This document shows positions 22,020 through 32,358 of a stretch of 64,000 bases of DNA, piece by piece. Where the stretch lies: the NCBI GenBank assembly GCA_022478985.1, contig JAKSZP010009234.1:186001-250000 (forward strand). Reading direction: 5' to 3'. Position numbers and translations under genes: made by a program. This DNA comes from Massospora cicadina (taxonomy: Eukaryota > Entomophthoromycota > Entomophthoromycetes > Entomophthorales > Entomophthoraceae). How positions within the stretch are numbered: the stretch's first letter is position 1; each line of letters starts with the position of its first letter. Under the pieces are notes generated by a model that was given only the letters and a program-made list of their open reading frames with translations, was not told where the DNA came from and did no database searches.

Positions 22020-22745
22020 ACCTTCTGTGATAATCAGGTGTTTTTGGGAATGATGGGGTATTACCATCAATTCATCCTCAAATTCGCTCAGCTCAGTGAG
22101 CCCCTTGTATGACTTTTAACTAAAAACACCATTTTTCATTGGGGAGCAGAACAATAAGTTGCCTTTGAAACGCTAAAAAAGCTGCTGCAGCAACGGCCAA
22201 TCCTGCGCCACCCTGATTATAGTAAACCCCCTATGCTGTTTACTGATGCTTACAATTACGCGGTTGGAGCTATATTGGCTCAACTGGATGCAAATGGGGT
22301 TGATCACCCCAATCATATTTCAGCAATATGCTTGCTAAGGCAGAAAGCAACTATAGCGTCATGAGAAGGAATGCCTGGCCATCTTGCTTGCTGTTAAATA
22401 TTACCGCCCTTTCTTATATGGGACCTTATTTAAAGTGGCACTGACCATGCCTCTTTAAAAAAGCTATAGAATATTAAGGATCCCACTGGGCGGTTGGCAC
22501 GCTGGGCTTTAAAGCTTCATCACTATGATATGACCATTGTACACCAAGCTGGGATGAGCCACATGAATGTTGATAGGTTGACTTGGCTGCCCATCCTTCA
22601 CTTAGATAATAGTGAAACAGAGCGGCTACATGATCTCCTAATGAACCCTGATGCTTGGGAGGAAGAGGACGAATCAGTCCAGAAGATGCTAGATCGACAT
22701 TCCCATAAACAAAGGTGGTTAATAGGCATCTTTACAAGAAAGTAG
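22020..22745 (+). pseudogene. Gypsy-1 RNase H region
   Basis: Around 22140-22320 a frame reads RPILRHPDYSKPPMLFTDAY and NYAVGAILAQLDANGVDH, the first part of a gypsy RNase H. The middle is broken. The frame at 22494-22745 gives RWALKLHHYDMTIVHQAGMS and VDRLTWLP, the usual end of RNase H (...HYDFEI.Y..G..N..AD.LSR). Stops occur within. Confidence 0.75.
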
Positions 22746-22789
22746 GGGTGAACTGGTTACTCTAGAACCGACCTTCAGAGCGAATACCT

Positions 22790-23346
22790 GTCATTATGGA
22801 GTCTCATGCCCTCCTAGGGCATAGCGGAGTATGGAAACCTATGAGTGGGTAAAAGAACGCTACTATTGGGAGGTAATCATGGGGCCCATCGTAAAGTTGT
22901 GGATGCTTGTCTGACATGCAAAAAGCAATTCAGCTTCAAAACTAAGTATCAATAACAACCTACCACCCCTCAACAGCCTTTACACACAGTAAATCTCAAT
23001 GTGGTTGGCCCTCTACTTCAAACTACGGGTGGAAATATTTATATATTGGTAGAAATTGATCACTTTACCAAATGGGTCAAGGCAGTGACTATCCCAGCTC
23101 AGACAGAAAAAGCCATAGCTACTTTCCTCCACCAGTATATTTTTTACTCGGCACAGTTTCCCTTAAGTTTTGCTCTGTGATAATAGTAAAAACTTCACCT
23201 CTGGAGTGGTGAAGATCCTCATGACTTCTATGGGCATGCAAAAGCTCTTTTCCGCCCCCTACAACCCTTCAACCAATGGTACAGTAGAAAGATCCAATGG
23301 GACCCTGGTATCTATATTGTGGAAAATGGACACTTTAGACCCTCTT
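22790..23346 (+). pseudogene. Gypsy-1 integrase, N-terminal and core part
   Basis: MESHALLGHSGVWKPM and the DACLTCKKQF-type text near 22905 (written in broken frames) mark the zinc-binding part. The core shows VNLNVVGPLLQTTGGNIYIL, VEIDHFTKWVKAV, LLCDNSKNFTSGVVKIL and NPSTNGTVERSNGTL, containing the second Asp and the Glu of the DDE set. Two stops precede CDNSKNF. The gene is cut at 23346 by a solo LTR. Confidence 0.75.
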
Positions 23347-24169
23347 TGTGACAGTTGAGGTCTATCCTCAGCATCACATTGCCCTGTCTTTGGTAAGACA
23401 GGGCAGGCTGTGTCTGGATGTATGGAGGAGGAGGGGGAGTTGGTCCTGGCAGGGACGCCTAAGGGGCAGGAGCTTGAAGGAGGCCAAGGAGCCAGATGGG
23501 CGTCCAAGTCGAGGAAAAACGAGAATCAAGTAAAGTGAGGAGTTTCGAGATTTGATTTGGATTCGAATCAAGAATGGAATGGAACAGGTGCTTGGAATTT
23601 TCGCGGTTCATTTGGAATTCGAAATGGAACTGGTGCGGAACTGTTGAGGATCGGAACTGGCACAGAACCATTGAGTAAAGATTCCGCGATCCTGCTGTAA
23701 GGTTTACACCAAGCATCAGTCAGATTAGCACCATAAGCTTGTGTTATATTTTATATTAGCTTGTAGCATGTGTATATAGGGAAGGAACTGGGAGCTAGAG
23801 GCTTCTCAGTTCTGTTTTCTATCAACCTGGCCAATATTAAATAAAAGAACTTTAAAATTCATATATTTATAGTTTGAGTTTATTTAAAATATTTCCTAAC
23901 TGCAGCCATGTTTGGCTTGAATCAACAAGAATTGGACTTTGAGAGTGAGCTTGGGAGAGCTATTGCCTCCCTTTATACCTTGTCTTGGAGTCAAGGCATG
24001 TTGCTGGGGTTAAGTATATTTGCAACTGTCTTCCAGGGGGTGCTTGTCCAATCTTGTAGCGCGCGCACAAGGAGAGTAGTATCAGGAGCCCTGTCAGCCC
24101 TATGGTCTGTAACATGGATCCTGTTGCCCAACTCATTCTTGGCTCATTGGAAGGAGCCAGTGCGTTACA
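23347..24169 (+). repeat. Solo LTR of an unrelated element inserted in Gypsy-1 integrase
   Basis: 823 bp, starting TGTGAC and ending GTTACA (inverted ends with one mismatch), flanked by CTCTT (23342-23346) and CCCTT (24170-24174). Removing it rejoins integrase text ...KMDTLDPL with HWD.YLPSALMAYHISYHQ. It contains a TATA-like GTATATAGG near 23771 and AATAAAAGAAC near 23839, as expected for LTR promoter and polyadenylation regions. No second copy is in the window. Confidence 0.75.
23381..23404 (+). other. Perfect 10-bp hairpin
   Basis: GCCCTGTCTT, loop TGGT, AAGACAGGGC. It lies 34 bp inside the solo LTR. No role can be read from sequence alone. Confidence 0.6.
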
Positions 24170-24174
24170 CCCTT

Positions 24175-24670
24175 CATTGGGATTAGTATTTACCTAGTGC
24201 CCTCATGGCCTACCATATCAGTTACCACCAGATCCTTAATATGTCTCCATTCCATGTGTTATATGGACGGGAACCTGGGGTGCCAGCATTATTGGCATAA
24301 AGACAATTTCACTGGTAGGACTGACCCTGAGTAAGCCATGAAGAAGTTGGCTCAGCACATCTTTCAGCTACAATCTGATGCAATGACCAACTTGGCAAAG
24401 ACTGTCACTTAAGAGGGTCAAACCGCTAATGAGTTTCCAAGCCCCTCTTCCTTCCAAGTATATGACTTTGTGCTTAACTATCAAAATTTTATCGCCCCTA
24501 GAAGAGATAAAAATGGGTCTATTTGGTAAAGCCCTTTTGTAGTCACTTACAAGCGAGGAGAGGGGTACTCCATCAAATCCCTTGCTACCATAGTTTCTTT
24601 TAATCAAGTTCATGGCCAATTCCTACGGCCCTATTCTCCCCCAACATCCTTGAGGGGAGTTATGCTGGAC
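24175..24670 (+). pseudogene. Gypsy-1 integrase C-terminal remnant
   Basis: YLPSALMAYHISYHQILNMSPFHVLYGREPGVPALLA at about 24188-24300 is the standard continuation of gypsy integrase (MAYR...TG.SPF.LVYGREP), given here in parts. Downstream only broken frames remain until the 3' LTR. No chromodomain is recognisable. Confidence 0.7.
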
Positions 24671-24718
24671 ATTTGACCTCCTGGCTACAAGATAAGAATG
24701 TTGTGGTAAAAATTAGCT

Positions 24719-24730
24719 GAGAAGGGGAAA
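24719..24730 (+). promoter_or_regulatory. Polypurine tract of Gypsy-1
   Basis: GAGAAGGGGAAA directly precedes the 3' LTR, where plus-strand DNA synthesis is primed in LTR elements. Confidence 0.75.
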
Positions 24731-25428
24731 TGTCGGACATTTACTAGTCTGTGATAATGATAACAATTTAAATAATATTGAGGAAGATTGGCCAAAATTG
24801 CCTTGCCAATTCAAGGTGGAACCCCACAAATTGGGGAAACACTAGTTCAAATACCTCATGGGCAATTAACACTAATTTGAACAGTTGGATTACCCAACAT
24901 TGTGGAGGACTCTGGGGCGTCCATTGGATAGATCTCCCCCAGCCCCTACAAGTCCCATTCAAGCACCTAATAGGGGACCACCCCCTTATATAGGCGTGGC
25001 AGGGGTCCCCCAAGGTGCAATATTTTTGTGTAAGGGGACTGGCTAAAATATATTAAGTCAATACCCCACGGGTATGTCTTGCCCCAAAATAATTTCCCAT
25101 TCATCATTCAGCCTAAGTGAAGCGATTTTTCTGAGCTTTAATTGGCTAACTTCACATATTTCCTATTTTGGCTTAGTCTAAGCTATTCTGAACTTATTAT
25201 CGAATTTCCCTCAAACCTTGATATAGTTAAATACTGAATGATCCTATATTGAGAGGGTATGTTTTTTCCCTTGTCCCCGGCTAGGCTTAATAAAACTTTA
25301 AAAACCCTAATTTCTTAAGTTTTTTAAAGTTTAATTATTTTTATATAAAATTGTGATATCTAACCCCCATTGTTGGATTTTGGTAAAAATGTCACCAAGT
25401 GAGCATCTCCTGAACCCAAATTTTAACA
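24731..25428 (+). repeat. Gypsy-1 3' LTR
   Basis: 698 bp, starting TGTCGGACATTTAC and ending ATTTTAACA. It aligns with 12875-13581 over its whole length, including the last segment (GTCACCAAGTGAGC against AGCACCAGTAAGC). The 25429-25498 spacer before Gypsy-2 is AT-rich and featureless. Confidence 0.8.
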
Positions 25429-25498
25429 AACATATTCATATCTAATTACTAAATTTTTATGGATATAGTGTATAAGAAAACTTTTAATTCTTGGTATC

Positions 25499-26126
25499 TG
25501 TTGTGATTTGGTCTGACCACCCATTCAATTTATCTTATTTATTTAATTATGTATTTTATACTAAGGGTTTGAGTCCTCAGGCCTTAACGCTGGTATAAAT
25601 ATGCTGAATTAAAGTATGGCGGATTTCCTTAGGCTTATGTCAATTTGTTTAGTTATTTATGGCATATTAGATTGCCCATGCGCACAAGTTTTTGACTGTA
25701 GCTGAATAGCTACTGAGGGTTAAATTCTTGCCACCCCATTGGAAGTATCCCTGAATCACTTTCTATTGCTTTACAAGACTTTAAGGCGTCATAAATTAAA
25801 TCCATTTTTATTTTTATTATATTTTTTCTTTGCCCTGCTGGTGCAAAAAATCATCAAGATTTTTTCCCAAAGTTCCAGGCCAAAGATATCTACCATTTTC
25901 TATATTAACTATGCCCTTCTTGGTACTCTACTGCATAGTTTTTTGATGGGAATGAAAAAGTGAAGGAAAACCTCTTTTACCTACCTTGTTTTAAACTTTT
26001 AAATAAAGAACCTTTAATGATATTTATCATCTTCTTTTAGGGTCACTTTTCTTATACATCCCTTTTGTTTTATTAGCAAAAAGTAATACCATGTGCGTTG
26101 TAAGTTATTTTTAAGTGCAATCACAA
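25499..26126 (+). repeat. Gypsy-2 5' LTR
   Basis: Starts TGTTGTGATTTGGTCTGACC and matches 29529 onward (TGTTGCAATTTGATCTGACC). Shared blocks include CTGAATAGCTACT, TATTGCTTTA, ATCATCAAGATTT and TCTATATTAACTATGCCCT. The exact right end (near CACAA, just before the primer site) is uncertain by a few bases. Confidence 0.8.
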
Positions 26127-26130
26127 AATT

Positions 26131-26143
26131 TGGTGCTCACTAC
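26131..26143 (+). promoter_or_regulatory. Candidate primer-binding site of Gypsy-2
   Basis: TGGTGCTCACTAC, identical to the 13-mer behind the Gypsy-1 LTR, although the two LTRs are not alike. Confidence 0.6.
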
Positions 26144-26277
26144 GGGCCACTTTTGGTACTTAGTTTTGATATAAAAACCCCTAGAATCTTGTACTCTGAG
26201 GACTATTAACAGGGTGAACCAATGTACATTCCTCATGACGAACTGGACTATTAGGAGGCTCTCCCAGTTTTAGCATA

Positions 26278-26857
26278 GTGGCCCAATTGTTCAAAGCATT
26301 ATTTCCAGATGAACTACCGGAAGAAGCAGTTACCACTATTATCAAATATCAGGAGCTAAAAACTTTACGCCGCCTAGTCCAATCTCAAGGACAGGAAACT
26401 AAGGATTCAAATTGTCAATTGATTAGTTCTATATGGAATGAGGAGAAGGCTAAGAAAGAGATTTATGGCGGAATGGTAACAATTTTTGGCGTAGTAAAAC
26501 AACTCCACCAGGATCTTAAGCGCATTATTTATAAGCTTAAACAAGTGCAGTGACAATACAATTTGTCAGTATAATTTTAATGGTTATATGGAGAAAGTTG
26601 TGGCTACTGTGCCCTACGTATTAACTTATGTACCTCTATCAGCTGCTACCAACAGCCCTGCCATGGCAGCTGCTGCTTCAGTTAGCTTTGACCTGCTCAG
26701 TACTTTGGCACCTTCTCCATCAGTTAACCCTGTCAACTTGCTCAAGTTTTATAAGCATAGAAATATCCATACCTCTGTATGTTTATTTAAGATAATAATG
26801 AGAAAAACCAATTATCATACTAAACTGGCCACATTGATGAACATATTATATCTCTAG
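26278..26857 (+). pseudogene. Gypsy-2 gag-like fragments
   Basis: A 91-residue frame (26278-26553; LFPDELPEEAVTTIIKYQEL, VKQLHQDLKRIIYKLKQVQ) looks helical and charged. It is followed by an Ala/Ser/Pro-rich frame (26588-26857). Assigned to gag from position after the primer site only; no family motif or zinc knuckle was recognised. Confidence 0.35.
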
Positions 26858-27554
26858 TCAAGAGTTAATGTTGCTAAGAATAATTTAAATAGACATGTCT
26901 TACAACAATGCCAAGAACATTATCATTAATGAGTTTGATGTAGCTGATTTGACTAAAGGATGGAAGACCGCCTTCCTATCCATTATCTTTAAGGCTGTGA
27001 GGAAGTGTTAGCTTTTGCGGATCAGTTTTACTATGAGGTTTAAGTACTGTATGGGCCCTAAGTTCTGAGTCATTATGATGCTTGGATCGCTTTTTGCCAC
27101 ACCTGTTAAATTCACATAGAACTATATTGTCACATGTTATTTTTTTGATTCAAATACTACCATTAAAAAAATGGTAAACTATCTCCAGTGCTACACCCTT
27201 ACTTTCAGCGCTCTTAATACTGAGTCCTCCAGAAAAGTAAAGTAAAATCTACTGACTGTGACTAGGGACAAGGGTTTGTGAAAAGCTCTGATGGAGTATA
27301 GCAGGGATATTCTACATCCGCCAAAAATTAGAAAATTCCAGTTGATGATCTGCAAGTGATGGAATGTGTCTTACTGGTAAAGTGATATATATTTAATAAA
27401 TAAATGAGGTTGCTACGCCTCCGTTGCCACAGGAGAACAATTATTTATTTAGTAAAATGAATCAAGCTGATACCCTTGACATTCACGCGCTCACTAGCCC
27501 AGATAATCATGCTTTTGGTTCTTACATTGATATTATCATGTACAACATGCCAGT

Positions 27555-27842
27555 TTGAACAATCATGGACAGCGGAGAACCTTAAGCATAGTTTCTTTAG
27601 AACTAATGAGGAATCTGGAGTCTGAATCTGATATTGATCACCACAAAGAATATGGCACCACAGGCCCTAATGCCAATACTTCCATAGGAGCTTATGGCTC
27701 ATTGCCACTGGTTCAAAAAAGTTTTTTGTCTGCTTCAGTTATCATTTTACCTCATTCTAATTATGAGTTACTTATTGGTGCATCTTTTATGAGTAAATAT
27801 GGGCTGAAATCCAACTTTAAGGAAAATACTTTGAAAGTATAA
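27555..27842 (+). pseudogene. Gypsy-2 protease-like fragment
   Basis: NYELLIGASFMSKYGLKSNF followed by KENTLKV parallels the C-terminal protease text of Gypsy-1 (AYDLLIGTQFMIEYDA) and Gypsy-3 (FPIILGVEWWWKFD...KENTLSL). The active-site DTG/DSG half is not readable. This is the only enzyme-like trace in Gypsy-2. Confidence 0.5.
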
Positions 27843-27896
27843 AAACAACATGTTTTTCTGTATTATACCTGGGAGTCTTCTGACAATAAAACTGGC

Positions 27897-29528
27897 ATGG
27901 TGGGCACAGCTATCAAGCGTTCAATTGATCCCACAGAGATTGAATTTCTGACGCTGGATGAGAAGATGGCAATTTTTCATCAAAAATGGATTGTGACTAG
28001 AGGAAAATGTGCATACTGTGCCTACGCAGCTTTCAGTACTGGTGAGGCTAAATCTATCTGCATCTTGCTTCCACCTTGCAACTGTCATGTGCGTGCTGAT
28101 AATAATAAGATCAGCATGGAGCTCAAGGTGAGTGACCACCCAAAACCCCAGCCAGAATGCCTTAGGTGAAGCCATCCATATTGATAAATGAAAAATGATT
28201 AATGAAAAAGGCAGCCTGAGGACCAACCAGGGATTCCCAAAATATGAAATTATTGCGACTAACAGTTCAAAGTAACTCTCAAACACACAGATAAATTTGT
28301 TTTTAAATATTTTTACTGAGAACCAAAATGGTGGAAAGGGAAAGTCATGGATTGATAGCGTTGTTTAACAGGATTGCTGCCCTATATGCTCACTTAATGG
28401 GGAACTAAAGCTAAGTGCACTATCATCAAAAATATTTCACATTTGGTTCTGGCGGATTGTCATTACAAACAATTTCTATTACTGACTTAGATCCAATTGC
28501 CCAGTAAGAATGACATTGAATTTGCTAGTTAGAATACTCATTCCCCCAAAATTTCACTTGGCACAATGATAATGACACCTTAAGTGGATGGCAGGTTACT
28601 CCAATGGCCAGACCACATATGGGTGGCTCCATTGGGTAGAAAATGTTTAACCACGCCCAACCTGTTGGGTAAGGTCTCATCTGAAAAGCTTCTGGGGAAA
28701 ACTGGCGGATAGGAATCTTTGCACCAAAACTAACTTAGTCCCTTTATCTTGGCGAAATGCAACTTAACCTTCCTGGTGGAACTTGAACCTTCCAATACCC
28801 CTCTTGAGTACATGCACAAATTTTCCTCCACTGGTGATGGATTCTAACCTCCGCCACCTCCTAGAACAACTTCTGATTTGTACCCCCAATTCTTTGGTGG
28901 TTATCAGGGGTGGACAAGGCACAATTCATGGGGATATGCTATTGCCCATCTCTCATCCACCACTAGGGCTAGATCACCCAGGGCGATGAGAGGGATGGCC
29001 GCTGACTTCTTCCCTATTTTTGTCTAAAATGGGTATTTCTCTTAGTCAGGCCGCAGGGGTTGTTCCCCAAGGCTGAAGCAACCTTCAAGAATTGTAAATG
29101 TTGAGTCTAACGAGGAACTATTCCCATTGAATATCATAAAGATCTCTGAAGCCTTATAAATTTTATATAGAGTTTAGATTCCAACAGTTTTACAATACAC
29201 TTGAAAAAAATACACTACTAAACCATGGAATCATGCCCTCGTTGGAATAGATAATACTCTACAAATTCCTGAAGGTTTATATGGTAACCTCTTCCGCCAT
29301 TCCACTTGACCAAAAAGGATCCTGCAGTTTCATCTGGTGCATTCTATCTGCACCAGGGAGAAATTAAGGTGTCCTTAGAGAACATTTACGCTTACCCAGT
29401 GCACATCCAGAAACATCAGGACATTACTTATGTTTATGTACTGCCTGCCTAGTCAACTCATATTTCTAGCTACCATCTAGCCTTTGCTCATTTTTGTGAT
29501 GGAATGTTTGGTCAAGCGGTGGGGACAA
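27897..29528 (+). other. Gypsy-2 internal region, no recognisable gene
   Basis: Short frames (27897-28169, 28783-28989) show no family motif. The text at 29290-29460 (KKDPAVSSGAFYLHQGEIKV, ENIYAYPVHIQKHQD) could be a former C-terminal coding end, but I cannot name it. Confidence 0.35.
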
Positions 29529-31296
29529 TGTTGCAATTTGATCTGACCAATCATTCAATATATTTTTTACTAACTTTGTATTTTATAATAAGGATTTAAT
29601 CCCTTGGGCCTTGGCGCTGATATCAATCTGCTGAATTTCTTATGGTGATTGCCTTTACATCTATGTCAATTTATTGCATTATCTTATGGTGGATTACATT
29701 GCCCACGCTCCTACGTTTTTATATGTATCTGAATAGCTACTAAAGGTTAAATTCTTACCACTCCGCTGAAAATAACCCAAAAAACTTTTTATTGCTTTAA
29801 AAGGCTTTATGGAGTCATAAACTGAATACCTATTAAGTTTTAGTTGATGGTGCAAGCTAAAATGCCTTAACAAGGGAATCAAGGATATATACTCACTTTA
29901 TATGTGAAACTCCTGCTCAAAATAAAAAAGTAGACTTTCTTTGATAATCCTCAATATAAGCCAATCAACTCTGGTACACTCACCGTTCTTAAGTTTACTA
30001 GCAACAACAAATATGAGACCTTCTGTCTTTACAATAAAAATAGGAAACCACTCCTTATAACTGGGACCACTTCTCCATCAGGTATAGCTGAATAAATCTC
30101 TTTGAGAAGTATAAACACGTACAACTATTTAATGTAGATGATAGACAGCAGTTAAGAACAATGGAAAAATGACAGATAGATAACAATAATTAATAAATTA
30201 TAACATAGTAAATATTAATAATCAATAAATAAATGATATTTTATTAATTTTCCAGGCGCCAGCATTATATATCTTTCAGGCATATCCTGGAAAAACTCAT
30301 CTATTAGATGAGTTCATTCAAAAAATGCCAATCCTCTTCTGGTCATGGAAATAATCAGAAATATCCTCAAGTCAATTCATGTACCAAGTTGATTAAAATA
30401 ACAAATGTACCAGCCCAATTGATGGCAAATGTCCCTATCATAATCGGGATTTTTTTGGATGCAAAAATCATCATAAATCTTCCTGATTAGAGCTACATAA
30501 TAACTTGACGAACAACAATAGATGAGTTAATAATATATGTATAATAAACATGATGCACTCCTAATTGTGACATTGGAAGGCCTTCTATTGCAATAATTAC
30601 GCTCTATTTGGGATGTCCTTTTTCAAGTACCTAATAAATCAATTTTATTAATTTACCCAAAATTCCGCCTTAGTGCATAATTATTAGTGCACTAATTTAG
30701 AAAATGTAATTTAGTTAATGTTGTGAGACCACTTTGCAACCAAGTGGCCTCTTAATTGGGCATAATAAAATTATTATAGCTATAATCAGCTATGATAATT
30801 GGTTTTTTAAGTGCAATCTAGTCAGCTTTGAGGTGAATCTGATCAAAATAGATTATGCAGATGAGTTGAGAAGGGTAAGGGAACCATCAATGGGAGTAAT
30901 CTATCAACATTGTTGGTTTTCTCAAATGGTTTATTAAGAGTCAACCATCAAACTCTAACAATAACTTTATATTTTTATTATATTTTCTTCTTTGCCATTA
31001 TGATGCAAAAAAATCATCAAGATTTCTCCCCAAAGTTCCAGGCAATGATATCTACCCTTTTCTATATTAACTATGCCCTGCTTGGTACTCTAAAGCATAG
31101 TTTATTTTTTGGGAATAGAAAATGAAGGGGAACTTCTTTTACTTAGCATTATTTTAAGCTATTCCAACTAAAAACCTTAAATGATAAAGTCTTTCTCATC
31201 TTCTTTAAGTGTTACTGTTCTAATACAGTCCTTTTTTTATTAAGAAAGGTAATGACATGTGTAGTTGTAAGTTAGGCCTAAGTGCCAAATACAACA
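29529..31296 (+). repeat. Gypsy-2 3' LTR, split by an insertion
   Basis: The left part (29529-29831) and right part (about 30961-31296) together match the 5' LTR. The right end is ATACAACA, complementary to the TGTTG start. The break lies between CATAAACTGAATACC and TTTATATTTTTATTATAT, which are continuous in the 5' LTR (CATAAATTAAATCCATTTTTATTTTT). Confidence 0.75.
29832..30960 (+). mobile_element. Unknown AT-rich insert of about 1.1 kb in the Gypsy-2 3' LTR
   Basis: Defined by comparison of the two LTRs. The left end reads TATTAAGTTTTAGTTGATGG; the reverse complement of the right end reads TTAGAGTTTGATGGTTG. These could be weak inverted repeats with a TA target, as in a MITE or mariner-type element. 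The match is imperfect and no transposase is visible, so the class is uncertain. Strand is arbitrary. Confidence 0.45.
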
Positions 31297-31349
31297 CTAT
31301 TCAAAAAACATTGCCATCTGGTTTTTCTAAATAAGTTTAAATTTATTTT

Positions 31350-31398
31350 AAATTTAAATTTATTGCAGGGAAGGCCGACCATGGGATGGACACTTCCG
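31350..31398 (-). repeat. Conserved LINE 3' tail (LINE-B1)
   Basis: Minus strand: CGGAAGTGT, stem-loop CCATCC-CAT-GGTCGG (31375-31389), then CCTTCCCTGCAATAAATTTA. The stem has an A.C next to the constant U.U mismatch, as in LINE-B2. Confidence 0.8.
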
Positions 31399-31483
31399 AA
31401 TATGCCTCAGGAAAGATAAACTTAGTACCAGGGGAGGCACCCCAGAGAAGCGATGCTATCTCTTGTTGCCAGGGGAACGCCAC

Positions 31484-32133
31484 TTATGGGGAGGGGGAGG
31501 GAACGTGTGAAGGGGCCATATCCACTATTGAGCACGTGTGGAGGAAGGGGTCTGATTTGATGAACCAGACTGGGAACCAGGAGGAGACCAGCTGTTGGCG
31601 ACGCGGTGGGAGATATCCAAACATCCACGCTTGAAAGTGGTCCACCAAATGAGACCAGAATCTGTGGACAGCTTCAGGGAGGGTGGGGATGGAGCCAACG
31701 ATGGCATCCAAGACAATCGTGTGGATAGTCCACATGGAGATTGCAACCACCAGAGCACGGAGGGAGGGTGGGAGGGGGAGGCCATTGATGAAGCAAACAT
31801 ATCTCTTGACAGACTGAAGGGATGCGTTTGATCCTGGCCCAGCAGACGTTGGACTTCGCGCCATATCACTTTAGAGGTGGGGCACTTCTCCAGGCGGTGG
31901 AACAGCGTTCCATACTGGCCACACACGACACAGGATGAGTGTAAAGCGTTAGAGCGCTCAGCTGTACGATACACCCGCCTTAGGCAGCGCCACACATGGG
32001 AGTGGACTTGAGGCTGCAACAGAGGATGGTGTGCATATTTCCAGATAGTCTTTTGGGTCTCAGTGGAATAAGGGATGTCCATCATGTCCAGGTAGTCCAC
32101 CCTGGATAGGACATGGGGTCGAATGGGGATCAC
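31484..32133 (-). pseudogene. LINE-B1 zinc finger and C-terminal domain
   Basis: The frame 31525-32133 starts with VLSRVDYLDMMDIPYSTETQ and HVWRCLRRVYRTAERSNALH, then the finger CVVCGQYGTLFHRLEKC. After a shift (31484-31864) come LRALVVAISMWTIHTIVLDA, HFQAWMFGYLPPRRQQL and SWFPVWFIKSDPFLHT. A frameshift near 31790 separates the two parts. Confidence 0.85.
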
Positions 32134-32358
32134 GCCATCATGGATGGGTAGCCCCTGTACCTCTTGTGTGAACTGAGGAGAGGGGCGGCCTCTTCAGGTT
32201 GTATGTCCGCTAATATGAATTCTCCACTCTGCGCTTCGCATGGAGAGTAGGATTTGTTTGTAGTGGGTTTTAGTCCCGTGAGGACCTGTGGCCGATGTGT
32301 GTGATGCGAGGTATTTCATCAAGGAGTGGGGGTTTGATGGATTGTTGAGGCCCAAGGC

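Larger units (their letters stand above)
12875..25428 (+). mobile_element. Gypsy-1, Ty3/gypsy LTR retrotransposon with nested insertions
   Basis: Two related LTRs (12875-13581 and 24731-25428) flank gag, protease, RT, RNase H and integrase in gypsy order. Without LINE-A2 and the solo LTR the internal region is about 5 kb, normal for the group. LTRs are clearly diverged from each other and pol is full of stops, so it is old. No matching 5-bp duplication flanks it, in line with the extra internal sequence upstream of the left LTR. Confidence 0.85.
25499..31296 (+). mobile_element. Gypsy-2, short LTR element without visible RT or integrase
   Basis: Two LTRs (25499-26126; 29529-31296, the latter split by an insert) enclose only about 3.4 kb. 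A primer site follows the first LTR and a purine-rich stretch (GCGGTGGGGACAA) precedes the second. A gag-like and a protease-like fragment are visible. I found no RT, RNase H or integrase motif in any frame, although 28200-29300 is too decayed to exclude former pol. It may be a non-autonomous (TR-GAG or LARD-like) element or a deleted one. Confidence 0.7.

Noticed and set aside
23459..23716. Minus-strand frame in the solo LTR as a gene
   Set aside because: Low-complexity, lies in an LTR between target duplications, no homologue in the window.
23908..24186. 92-residue frame as a membrane protein
   Set aside because: It runs across the end of the solo LTR into integrase, so it is a chance frame.
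31320..31365. Target duplication of LINE-B1
   Set aside because: The 3' flank is a simple AAATTTA repeat; only about 7 bp (AAGTTTA) match, which is not convincing.
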